In this document: positions 54,330 to 63,330 of the stretch, piece by piece
How the letters are laid out: the number at the start of each line of letters is the position of its first letter
Numbering within the stretch: the stretch's first letter is position 1
Assembly (NCBI RefSeq): GCF_028389875.1
Contig: NC_084663.1
Coordinates: 206,553,876 to 206,617,875 of the forward strand
DNA: 64,000 bases
Direction: 5' to 3'
From: Rhea pennata
Lineage: Eukaryota > Chordata > Aves > Rheiformes > Rheidae
The notes under the pieces: generated by a model
Told to the model about the DNA's origin: nothing
Seen by the model: the letters and a program-made list of their open reading frames with translations, nothing else
Databases searched by the model: none
Translations under genes and position numbers: made by a program

Positions 54330-55433
54330 TGTCTTCCCCTCCCCCTCTTATTTTCCCAGGTATGCCTGGACCGTACCTCAGCCACAACAATGTCTGGGTG
54401 ACTCTAGCCAACGTCACAGGACAAGATCACCTGTGCTAAGTACTGTTACTCCACAGAACCTGTTCTCTACCTGCTTGGTTGGCGCACCATTGACGGCAGA
54501 AGAATTGGTAGTCCTATGTAACACCACGCTCAGCAGCGGCCAGTCTCTTTGTACGCGGTGGAACGGCTCCTGGGATAGCTGGCTATAGCGAGTAGGCGTA
54601 TCACCTGCGTTACTACCGCAAGAACTGCAGTTGCTAGGATCTTTGTCTGCTACTTACTGCACTATGTTTAACTATACTGGGAAAAATCAGTCCGAAGTCT
54701 GGTGGGTGAATAGTACCAAGGCCATCTGCCAAAATGCCACTGCTTGGTGTAACATCACCAAGTGGACAATGTCCTTTAATTCCCATTTACAATTGTCCAG
54801 AGGCCTCTTCCTCCTTTGTGGGGACAGAGCTTGGGCTGGAATCCCCGAGGCCATAACAGGGGGGCCTTGTATGTTGGGTTGGTTAACCTTATTAAACTCC
54901 AATATTACAGTGTTGCATCAGAGATCATTAAACAGCATAACTGGGAGTGCCATGACATACATCAGTTTACATCCGGTTATAATTCGGATGTCACATTTTG
55001 GAATGCTGGACGGCGAATTGCTTCATCTTTGCTAGTACCAGGAGTTGCAAGTGCTCGAGCATTAGCTACGCTAAATAAACTTGGCTGCTGGTTAAGTAAA
55101 TTTAGTAACGCCACCAGTAGTGCTTTAGCGGGCTTGCTGACTGATATGGACTCCATAAGACAAGCTACATTGCAGAATCGTGCTGCCATTGATTTTCTAT
55201 TGGTAGTCCATGGTCATGGCTGTCAAGATGTTAAAGGCATGTGTTGTATGAATTTAAGTGATCATTCGCAATCCATTCATGCAAAGATTCAAGAACTACA
55301 ACATTTAACAAAGCAACTGCAAGTTAGTGATGAGTGGAATCCTTTTGGGATGTGGACGTGGGGATGGCCTTGGCTACAGAAATTATTGCTTTTTTGCTGC
55401 TTACTATTTGTAATTTTCCTTTCTATTTCCTGA
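54330..55433 (+). pseudogene. Broken env remnant: SU part and TM subunit
   Basis: The surface part is spread over two frames. An NNVWVTLANVTGQ stretch (about 54385) runs into a stop. Another frame continues with many potential N-glycosylation sites (NTT, NGS, NYT, NQS, NST, NAT, NIT) and a GGPCMLGWLTLL block (about 54860), with a stop at 54586. The frame changes near 54900. The transmembrane part is then open to 55433 (205 codons from 54816). It has a hydrophobic fusion-peptide-like stretch (SSLLVPGVASARAL), a heptad-like LQNRAAIDFLL segment, the CX6CC motif CQDVKGMCC (about 55220-55250), a glycosylation site after it, and a final 20-residue hydrophobic anchor with almost no cytoplasmic tail. 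The cleavage site is degraded (GRR only). The upstream breaks argue that full Env is not made. Confidence 0.87.
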
Positions 55434-55539
55434 TATATCCCTTGTATGCTATCGTTATTATGTTCTATTACGGACTCCCTTTTACAACACCATGTTGTTC
55501 GTGTGATGGAATATAGACGTGTTCCAACAACGGATCATG

Positions 55540-56270
55540 TGGTGGCATGCATCCGTACTGTGTGATACTTCATGGGAATGGTCCATGTTGCAACTTTTGT
55601 ATCTGTACTACCTGATACTTGGTCAGAATAGTCTAGTGTTGTAACTTTTTAGTGCCTAGAACAATACCGCTGTGTTAAGCGGGATACAAATAAGTAACTA
55701 ACAAGGTCTTGGAAATCTGTGAGAAAGAACAGCGGTTGGTCACATAGATTCTGTGGCTTCCAGCCACAGAATTACCATGAGAAGCAGTCAACATGAAGGT
55801 CAGAAGCTGAAGGGTAGTGAAATAGCGACCCTCAAAGTCAAATGTGGCCCCCGAAATAAGTCTGCACGCGTGCGCAGTGTCATAGCCCAGTTATGCAACC
55901 GGGGAGGAGTTGGGCTAGACTCCCTGCACTTCTTGGCCCCATGTGCCAGGGCTCCCGCCTCCCGCAAGTAATCATAAATGCCGGAGTTTTCTGAAGGAGA
56001 GAGAGGCTGCTACACAACAGAGGACCACGTTGCCTCCTCGGGGACGCCCAAAAAGATTGTGCCTGCCGACTCTCTCCCTCACCATGCAGACGATCGGGAC
56101 AAGCATTGAGGTGGTCCTTCTCGAGATTACCATCGGGTCGGTCTGTTTGTAAGTATCTACTAATAAACTGCTTGCTACTGAAGAGTGTTTGTGTGTGTGT
56201 GTGTTTGTGCTGGCTTGCCAAACCGGATGTTTGGCCCCCGGGAATCTAACTAGAACATGATCTCAGGAAA
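55540..56270 (+). mobile_element. 3' LTR-like end of the retrovirus
   Basis: After the env stop comes sequence with LTR order: a CG-rich promoter-like block (about 55860-55960), a TATA-like ATCATAAATG (55971-55980), AATAAA at 56162 and a GT-repeat just after it, the expected downstream element of a poly(A) site. The left edge is uncertain: TGTG starts at 55549 and 55842 are both possible. The right edge is near the GGCCCCCGGGAATC stretch (about 56235-56250). No perfect terminal inverted repeat or target duplication was found by eye. Confidence 0.6.
56162..56167 (+). terminator. Polyadenylation signal AATAAA in the LTR
   Basis: AATAAA is followed about 20 bases later by a (GT)n-rich stretch, a typical cleavage/polyadenylation arrangement for a retroviral R region. 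Confidence 0.65.
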
Positions 56271-58048
56271 AAATCAACATAGTGGAGTTTTTCTCAGGGT
56301 GTTTTAAGAGAAGACAACCATGAAGCTGTAATAAATTCATTTGCTTCTGGATCAATTAAATTTAAAGCTGTTGATGGATAGTAGTAGGTACAGAAGGAGA
56401 AGCAGTTAGAGAGTGAAATCGTCAAATAATGAAGTTGAATGGATTTGAAGTAAGAATTAATTCACTCATGGGAAAGTGCTTCTTAATTCTGATGAGAAAG
56501 CACCTAGAGATAAAGATTCTGGTCTTTACCACTTCTTTCCTTTGACCCCTACTGCCAGTACCTAGGCTTATTTTCCATTTTATAGGGTTAGAGATAATGC
56601 AAAATCTGAGCTTTAAGAGTTTTTATTCTCAAAGAAAAGAAGAAAGAATCTGCCTGCAAAATCTGTTTGCTTACCAAACAAGTCTGATGTACTTGCTCAA
56701 CTAACCATGGAAGTAGTTAATGCTTATTTCCTAATAGCAGCTAAATAAAGCCAAGGACAACACTCAGCTGAACAGCAGTTGTAAGAAAGTTAACCAGAAC
56801 AAAGAATTAAATCCAGATTAATTTTGGTTAATTCTATAGCACTTTGCTTGCCTTTTTCTTGCCTGAACTTCAAAGATTTCCAAGCAGTATTATAACACAC
56901 GAATCTCTGTTACTCAGCAATTTCATCTCCCATACATGTTTTTGAAAATCCTTATTTTGGTTCCAAAGGGATAGATTTGATGCAAACAAAGAAAGTAACT
57001 CTTCAGGAGATGCCAGATATGTTCATCTAAACCATTGGGAGCTGCACAGAAACAGAAGGGAAAAACCTCTGAGTCCCTTGCTCCCAGGAGCATTACTCCA
57101 TTTTATCTGAGTTAAGGAAGATCATGTTTAATGCTTGAAGGGCCAATGGCCCTTTCTGCTAGATTCCTTCTAGTAGAGAGCAGAGGTGGACAAACTGCAG
57201 TACTTTATACAAGCCTTCAGGCAGGAGGCTATGTGAGAGGTGGAAAAGAGCCATATGGCTGTGCTAGGTGCACTGGAGCCTGGTTGGAGTAACAAGAACA
57301 AGGCAGAGGTGAGGCAAGGCAAGCGGATATATTATTATATCTTTTTCTCTGACATATAAAGAATTCAGCTTAAATCTGTATCTCACTCCTAATTTTACTC
57401 AGGGTGTGAGCTGACCTGAGTGCACTGCAGATGATCAGAAAGTTAGGGGTGAAGAATGAGGTCCATTTACAAGCTAACTTGACATCAAAAAAAATTACAG
57501 CCTTTAGAAGAAATAGCATTTTTCTATTCAGATAGAGTCTATGTAACTCATACTAAAAAAAAGGTCAGTCTTTTTCATACTTATGTGATTGATTTTGATA
57601 ATGCATGATTTCAGTGTTGAGACTCAAGCCTCAGTGAATAGTTTGAAATCTGAGAGCATCACTGGCATAAAGGATGCTGAAAAAATATTGAGTAAGCCCT
57701 TGTTCATAGCTGTGAAAGTCCAAGGCCCATTGCCTACAAGTAAACTGGTTTACGATGCATGAATGCCTGTCTACATGCAACGAGATACTTCCCAAATAAA
57801 TGACAGGACTTGGGACATAGGGTGTAAAATAAGAAAAACAAGGCACTGAGGGATTACTGACATTTTGCTGTTACTTACTGTTATGCAAAGAAATTTGTTT
57901 ACAGGAAAAGAGGAAAAATTAATTTACATAAAACTCAGAAATTTTTGGTACTATAAAACAAACTTTAAGTGTAGAGAAAGAATTATTACTAGTCCAGAAC
58001 TAATTATTAGAGAAAGAAAAACAGATGATATGTAAATGGAAAAAATAT
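56271..58048. other. AT-rich spacer between retrovirus and gene
   Basis: No gene recognised. The sequence becomes extremely AT-rich toward 58.1 kb, just before the GC-rich block. Confidence 0.55.
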
Positions 58049-58054
58049 TTTAAT
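58049..58054 (-). terminator. Possible poly(A) signal ATTAAA for the PHF7-like gene
   Basis: On the minus strand ATTAAA lies about 160 bases after the stop codon of the PHF7-like gene, in AT-rich DNA with T-rich sequence downstream. It is the nearest signal I found. A canonical AATAAA was not seen in the first 150 bases of 3' flank. Confidence 0.4.
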
Positions 58055-58212
58055 ATATTAACAATATTACAAATAAAAAAAAACAATGATATATTTAAAT
58101 ATGATAAAACAAAATTCTTAGTTTCTACTTTTCCTGAAGAATAGAACACAGAAGGCCCGATGCACAGAGCTGCCAGCAAGCAGCCCCAGCGGGCTGGGGC
58201 AGCGCGGGCTCT

Positions 58213-61200
58213 TCAGCGCCGGCTGTACGGCTGTTTGGAGCGGCGCTGTAGCCGCCCGCGGCCCGGCCTTCGCTCTGGCCCCGTCTGGCCTGAGCGCCTG
58301 CTGCTCGCGGGAGCCTGGGAGCTGGCCGACGATGCTGCCTGTCTGCTGGTGCTGGCGCTGGCCGTCCCCGACTGCGTGCTGGAGGCTGCAGGAGAGGCAG
58401 GAAGGTCAGCAGCACGGCCCCTTGCGCCCAGGCCAGGAGAGGCCAGAGCGCGGGCTGCCCGGCGAGGAGAGAGCCTCTGCCAAGCGCAGCCTGAGCAGCC
58501 GCAGGCGGGCCTTGTCTGGCTCCTGCCTCTGGCCTGGGGGCGCCTGCATGCACCCGGGGTCTCCTCTTACCGGTGCCCAGCCCCGCACAGTCGTCACACT
58601 CCCAGGTGGCTGTGGAGGGCCTCAAGGCGGAGCAGCGGCGGTGCGTGCCCTTGGCAGCACAGGAGGAGCAGAGCAGCAGCTGCCACGGCCTGGGAAAGCA
58701 AAGGGGTGGGTGGCCAGAGGGGCAGCCAGGGCTGGCAGGGACACCAGGGAGGCAGCCAAGGGCAGAGGGAGGTGAGCAGGAGGCTACCCGGCAGAGCTCC
58801 CCCAGCTGGCACCACCTGAGCAACAAGAGGCCTTGCTCCCGCAGCCCTGCAGGGTGGCAAGAGCCTGGGCACAGCCCCAGGCCAACCCTCCGCTCCTTGG
58901 TGTGCCACTAGCCCAGAGCTAGCAGGAGATGATGCCTCCTGGCCTGGGAGCTCGGCACTGCCGTGGCAAAGCCCTCTCCCTCTCTCTCTCCTTCCTGCCC
59001 TGCAGGCCGTCCATCCCCCTTCCAAAGACCTTCCGAGATGGTGCCAGGCTGCCACAAAGGCACCTGCTGCCACGTGGGCAGGGGGGAAACTGCTGCTTGG
59101 CTGACTTACCCCTCTTCCGCTGCCTCCTCTCGGCCGCGCGCACAAAGACACCGGCTGGCATCGCATCGCCCGTGCCTCTCGTAGAGCTCCTCAAAAGCTC
59201 CCTCTGCCTCCCACGTGGGTTGTCTGCCGGGCAGAAGCCAAGCAAGGGCATGAGCCTCCCCGGCCCCTTCGGCCCGTGCCCTTCTTCTCTCTCGTGGCCA
59301 CAGGGCAAGGGCAGAAGAGAACCAACCTGAGGGGCACTCGGATGCCCACGGAAGACATTTCCCACAGGAAAGCCTCCCTGTCTTGGCACTGCGGGCACTG
59401 GAAGCAGAAGAAGCCTGCCCCAAGAGCCTGTCGCTGCAAGAGAGCCCCAGGCAGCGTGAGTGGGCCACTGCCTGCTGCTGGCCACCTGCCGTGCCCAAGG
59501 GGCGCGGGAAGGGCCTCCTACCTGGACGCAGCCACGGTGGAACCACGCGTGCTTACACGCGGGGCACACCAGCGTGTGGTGGGAGAGCTTTCCCTCCACG
59601 GGCTCCAGACAGATGAGGCAGGAGGTCTCCCCATCCTGGTGCGCCTGCACTTGTTGCTCCGGGCGATGTGCCCGGCAGAAGGACCTGGGCGCAACACGGA
59701 AGCGCTGGGCAAGGTCGGGACGTGCGGAGTCGCCCCGCCTTTCTCGACAAGACTACCCCAAAGGCAGCAGAGGCTGGTTGCTCCCCGGGCAACACGCGCG
59801 AGTCTCTCTTCCCATCCCTTTCCCACTTCCCCTGCATCTGCCACTCGAGGGGCGCGGCAGGTTCTGCCAGAGGCCTGCACATCCTGCCTCTCACGGGGGC
59901 TCCGGCGCCCTCTCGCCCAGCTGGGCACCTTGCCTGTGCGGAGGAGGCCTGACCAAGACGCCGGCTTGGCAGCCCGCAGCCCGGCAGGCATCCCCAGCTC
60001 CCAGGGCACCCACAGCAAGGCACTGCCAGCGCATGGCTGGTGGCAGACCCTCCTGCTCTGCTCCGGCACCCAGGGCAGGGGAAACGGTGGCAGAAAGGAG
60101 CCCTCCACGCCCCGGCGCTGGCTCTGGCAGGGCTCTGGCAGGGGCACCTCCGGGCAGAGCACGCAGCTGCTTTGTCCGCTTGGCCGGCGCCGGCAGGAGG
60201 CCGACTGAGGCCAAGGCAGCCCAGCACGAGGCTCCCCAGCTCTTACCTGTACTGCCCAAAGAACTGCGAGACGCAGCCGTCTTCGCAGCCGCACGGGAAG
60301 TGGAAGCTGCGCTTGCAGCCCTTCTGATGGCAGCAAATGGTGGCCCCGCGCTCACCACAGACGTAGCACAGCTGGAAAGAGAACAGCAGACCCTCATCAG
60401 CCCCACGTGCTCGCGGCCCCCCAAGGCCTGCCCCACACCTTTGCCAAGGCTGCGGGCGTCGGGGCACCGCGGCCTCACGACCTGCACAGCCGCCTCCAGC
60501 ACTGGGCTTCTGCCTTCTGCCGGAGCCTCTCTGGAGCTCCTGCGACTCACACAACTGCCCGCGATTTCCTTCCCGGGGTCCAGGCTGAGCTTGCACAAAC
60601 CCCCACCCCTACGAGCTCCTCACCTTCCGACTTGCCCGCTTCACCACCCGCCTGATCTCTGCCGGAAGAAACTCGTCGGCTCCCGTCTCAGACGCGCGTC
60701 TCACGGGGAGCCCGCCGGCAAGATACTGAAAAACAGAAAGCTCCCAGCGCTCATTCAGTCCTGCAGGCATGGCGCATTGCTAGCGGATGGTGCTGAGACA
60801 CCGGCGAGAGGTCCAGGGCAGGCCACGCTCCGGTGCCTGGGGCTGGGTGACCTGCAGTGCTGCTGGGCCTCGGAGCTGCTGCACAACAAGCAGCGCAAAG
60901 GCCTGGAGAACTGGGCTGTGCTGTGGGCAGGGAAGGCCCTGGCGGCGAGCGCCCGGGCGAGGGGCTGGGGAGCACTCCCGCAGGCAGCGCTGGGCTGCTG
61001 GGCCTTCCTGAGCTGAGCCCCTGCCATGCTGGGGCAGACCTGGAGAGCCCGAGCAGCACGCAGCAAAGGGTCCCCAGCAAGCGCAGGAGTTGTTGAGGAG
61101 GAGGTGACTCCCCCCAGAGCTCTTGGGATGGGATTTCCCACAGCCACAAACCCCGCCCCCTCCCCACGCCCCACGCTGCCCACGTGGCCATGGAGATTAC

Positions 61201-61744
61201 AAGGTGCTGGGCAGGGGCACCAGGCGGGAGCTGGAGGCATCTCCCGGGAGACTCACCAGGCAATTCTCATGGGCACAGAGTCCACCATTCCGGCGTTTCT
61301 CGCCGTACTTATCCGCGTCGGAATCGGCCCGGCGACACAGCACGCAGGCTGCAGGGGCAGAGCAAAGGCCGCAAGCACTGAGCATCTCTCTGGGGCCTGC
61401 ACAAGTGTCCTGGAGGGCTTCCCCTGGCAGGGCCCGCTCTTTCCCGGCTCTCCAAATGCCCTCCTGGTGCTGCCTGCATCCCCCACGGCTCCGCGACAGC
61501 CCCACGCTGACCCAGAGGAGGCTCCTGCACTGGCCCCAGGGGTTCCCACGCACGACCTGCCCCCTCGCCTTCCCCTTGCCTCTCCCGGCCCCTCTCGCCC
61601 CTTCCCAGCACAGACCGTTCCTCCCTGCATGCCTCTGCAGCCTAGCACGTCCCTCCCCGCGCCCCCGGCCTCGTGCGCAGCACAGGAGCTCGGGGTCCCT
61701 CTGCTCTCACCCTCCTCCCTGGCGTCGGGCGCCTTGCGCTTCAT
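58213..61744 (-). CDS. PHF7/G2E3-like PHD-finger protein (nine coding exons)
   Basis: Coding exons, in order: 61744-61711, 61348-61257, 60725-60624, 60371-60247, 59684-59522, 59433-59327, 59223-59110, 58689-58571, 58385-58213 (stop TGA). They sum to 1029 bases, 342 residues. Every intron is GT-AG and all phases agree. Residues 13-42 (CVLC...CAHENC) and 77-124 (LCYVCGERGA, HFPCGCEDGC, SFCRAHRP) form an extended PHD. Residues 140-200 (CLIC, CPACKHAWFHRGC, CFQCPQC) form a RING/PHD-like module, and 253-281 (CSSC, GTHRRC, WECDDC) a third PHD. The GIRVP...W...LYERH linker is characteristic of PHF7/G2E3. The end is a Ser-rich then Arg-rich basic tail, likely nuclear. The HECT domain of G2E3 is absent, and the length fits PHF7 (about 380). 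Known PHF7 binds histone H3 and ubiquitinates H2A in male germ cells. For this copy that role is inference. The start ATG at 61744 was chosen because family members begin shortly before the first zinc cluster, but an in-frame ATG 53 codons upstream is possible. I leave the symbol empty because birds have many paralogues. Confidence 0.9.
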
Positions 61745-62190
61745 GGCGCACACGAGACGGCTCGACAGCGAGTGCTCCGGAAAAGATCTGTCCCGGCGGC
61801 GCCGGGGTCTCCACTCCAGGCACTCCTTCGCCGACCCTGGGGGAGCAGCGGGGCCAGGGTGACTCTGCAGCCCAGCCCAGTCCAGCCCAGCCCCAGCGGC
61901 CATGACGTGGGGCCCCGCTCCTGCCGCTGCGGCAGCCCCACGCGAGCCCCTTCCTGCCCGGTCCTGCAGAGCTCCCCCACCCGGGCCCCGGCGCTGCCTC
62001 TCGCCGCCTGCCGCAGGGGCCACGCCGGGGCAGGCCCCAGGGCAGCGGGGCCACGGCCCGGGAGCTCCACAGGGCTGGAGCAGCACCCTGGGCCTGGCCG
62101 TGCGCGCGGCGGCGCCACCTCCCCTGCCCGCACCTGTCCCCTGCTCAGAGGCGCCGCCTCCAGCCTGGGGCTGCCCGCGCCCCGCAGCCC

Positions 62191-62219
62191 TTTTTGTACC
62201 GCCGGGGCCACCCACGTCA
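62191..62219 (-). promoter_or_regulatory. Candidate promoter: TATA-like box and CRE half-site
   Basis: On the minus strand TGACGT (62219-62214) is followed by TACAAAAA (62198-62191), about 450 bases before the chosen start codon. GTCACAGT words repeat just upstream (62220-62285). CRE elements drive many germ-cell promoters, so the pairing is suggestive. A 5' UTR intron is possible, with an acceptor-like CCCCCAG near 61837. Confidence 0.35.
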
Positions 62220-62285
62220 CCCACCGCTACTGTGACAGGGCACCACCACCGGCGTGACACTGACCCCCACTGTGACATGCTGCTG

Positions 62286-63287
62286 CCACTCCCAGGCGGG
62301 ACAAAAGGCTGGAACCAAAAGCCTTGGCCAGCCCCCCAGGCGGGAGGTACCTGCCACTTCTGCCCTTGCCTCAGCCCTCTCCTCACACTGCTGAAATCCA
62401 GGTTGGACAAAGAAGCCGTTAGGGGCCTCTTCCTGAAAATCCAGCCACAACTAGTTCCTCCCGTGACCGGCCTCATGCCCACGTTTGGCCACTCAGGGAG
62501 TTCCTGGGGAGAAGCAGGCACACAAAACTGCCTGTTTCCCACAAGTTCTCGTTCTGCCCTGAGCGGCAACCCTTCAATGAGGAGGCGGCAAAGGAAACAC
62601 CTCTGCCCAAACGACTCCACCGGTTTGGCCTGCACAGCTCTGATTCTGGCTTTCTCTTCAGGTGCATGTTTCCCAAAAAGGTCGTGCCTCGCTCTCTCAC
62701 ACGTTCCCTCTGCCCGTTGTTCTGGGTGCGCCGATTGCCTCTTGCAAATCCTCTCCGCGGTTACTTGGGTTTGCTCTTGTTGCCCTGGACATTTCAAGCT
62801 GAGGCTGGAACATTTGCTAGGAGGAAGACAAGCGGGACCAGCTCAAGGGGGCTCTCCCCACAACGCACGAGGAAGCTCTTCTGTAGCCCAGCATTGGTCC
62901 ATCTAGGCCAAAGCGTCAAGAATGAGAGTAAAAGAAGAGGACGACAGTTCAACACGGGTTTCCACACAGGGCTCACTTTCGAACCCCTCTCTACCTCCTC
63001 CTTCCCCTGCTGCTCTGGCTCTGAAGGCTGCGAGGTTCAGTCTGGAGGTGGTGAAGTGGAGGGCATTACCGCGTCCTGGAGGCAGCACCTGGAGTCCTTG
63101 GACAGCATGCACTTCGATGTCCATGCTGATAGATTTCTTCCTCACGCGAGGACCCCTTGGCCTCCTCTTTCTATGTTTGCCAACACCCTCTTGCCCCTTG
63201 TGCACTCTTCCACATTGACTACGTGCGGTGCATTTTACGCATGCGAGATACTGCTTTGTTCTCTTGGTTCTCCCTGGAAATGTTCTC
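62286..63287 (-). other. Unassigned flank with a 180-codon minus-strand frame
   Basis: Upstream flank of the PHF7-like gene. On the minus strand a frame of 180 codons is open from 63445 to 62903. Its first third crosses the pyrimidine tract and so encodes Lys/Glu runs, while the rest is Arg/Lys-rich (HRKRRPRGPRVRKK) and contains a CVKC pair. I recognise no domain. It may be an exon of a neighbouring gene or chance in GC-rich DNA. No splice-supported model could be built. Confidence 0.25.
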
Positions 63288-63330
63288 TTTTCTTTCTCTT
63301 TCTCTCTCTCTTTTTTTTTTTTTTTTTTTT
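63288..63330 (+). repeat. CT-rich tract ending in 20 T
   Basis: A TTTC/CT microsatellite runs into 20 consecutive T at 63311-63330. It has the same strand sense as the other long T tracts in the window. Confidence 0.9.

Larger units (their letters stand above)
52858..56270 (+). mobile_element. Decayed endogenous retrovirus: pol end, env, 3' LTR
   Basis: Retroviral gene order is clear on the plus strand: end of RNase H, integrase, Env surface part, Env transmembrane part, then an LTR-like end with AATAAA. Gag, protease and reverse transcriptase are absent, so at least 5 kb of the usual provirus is missing on the left. The integrase words are closest to ERV-L (class III) elements, while the transmembrane subunit has the CX6CC architecture known from alpha- and gammaretrovirus-type Envs. 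Stops and frame changes occur in both pol and env, so it cannot make virus. No matching 5' LTR or target-site duplication could be established. Confidence 0.88.
58140..62960. other. GC-rich, CpG-rich block containing the PHF7-like gene
   Basis: Base composition changes within tens of bases at about 58140 from strongly AT-rich to strongly GC-rich with many CpG. This persists through exons and introns to about 62.9 kb. The composition removes stops by chance and creates long meaningless open frames on both strands (for example 518 codons on the plus strand at 59460-61016). Confidence 0.85.

Noticed and set aside
58125..58826. 233-codon minus-strand frame continuing past the third PHD
   Set aside because: A strong GTAAGA donor at 58570 ends the PHD exon, and the phase-matched acceptor at 58385 gives a better tail. 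The read-through part is intronic composition.
59460..61016. 518-codon plus-strand open frame in the GC-rich block
   Set aside because: It overlaps, antisense, the coding exons and introns of the minus-strand PHF7-like gene, has no domain and reflects the scarcity of stops in GC-rich DNA.
61253..62797. 514-codon minus-strand open frame
   Set aside because: It contains the true first exon (MKRKAPD...), but it reads through the first intron and an upstream GC-rich flank. The splice-consistent model explains the conserved part.
61902..62906. 334-codon plus-strand frame
   Set aside because: It lies over the promoter and 5' flank, with Pro/Ala/Arg-rich composition and no domain.
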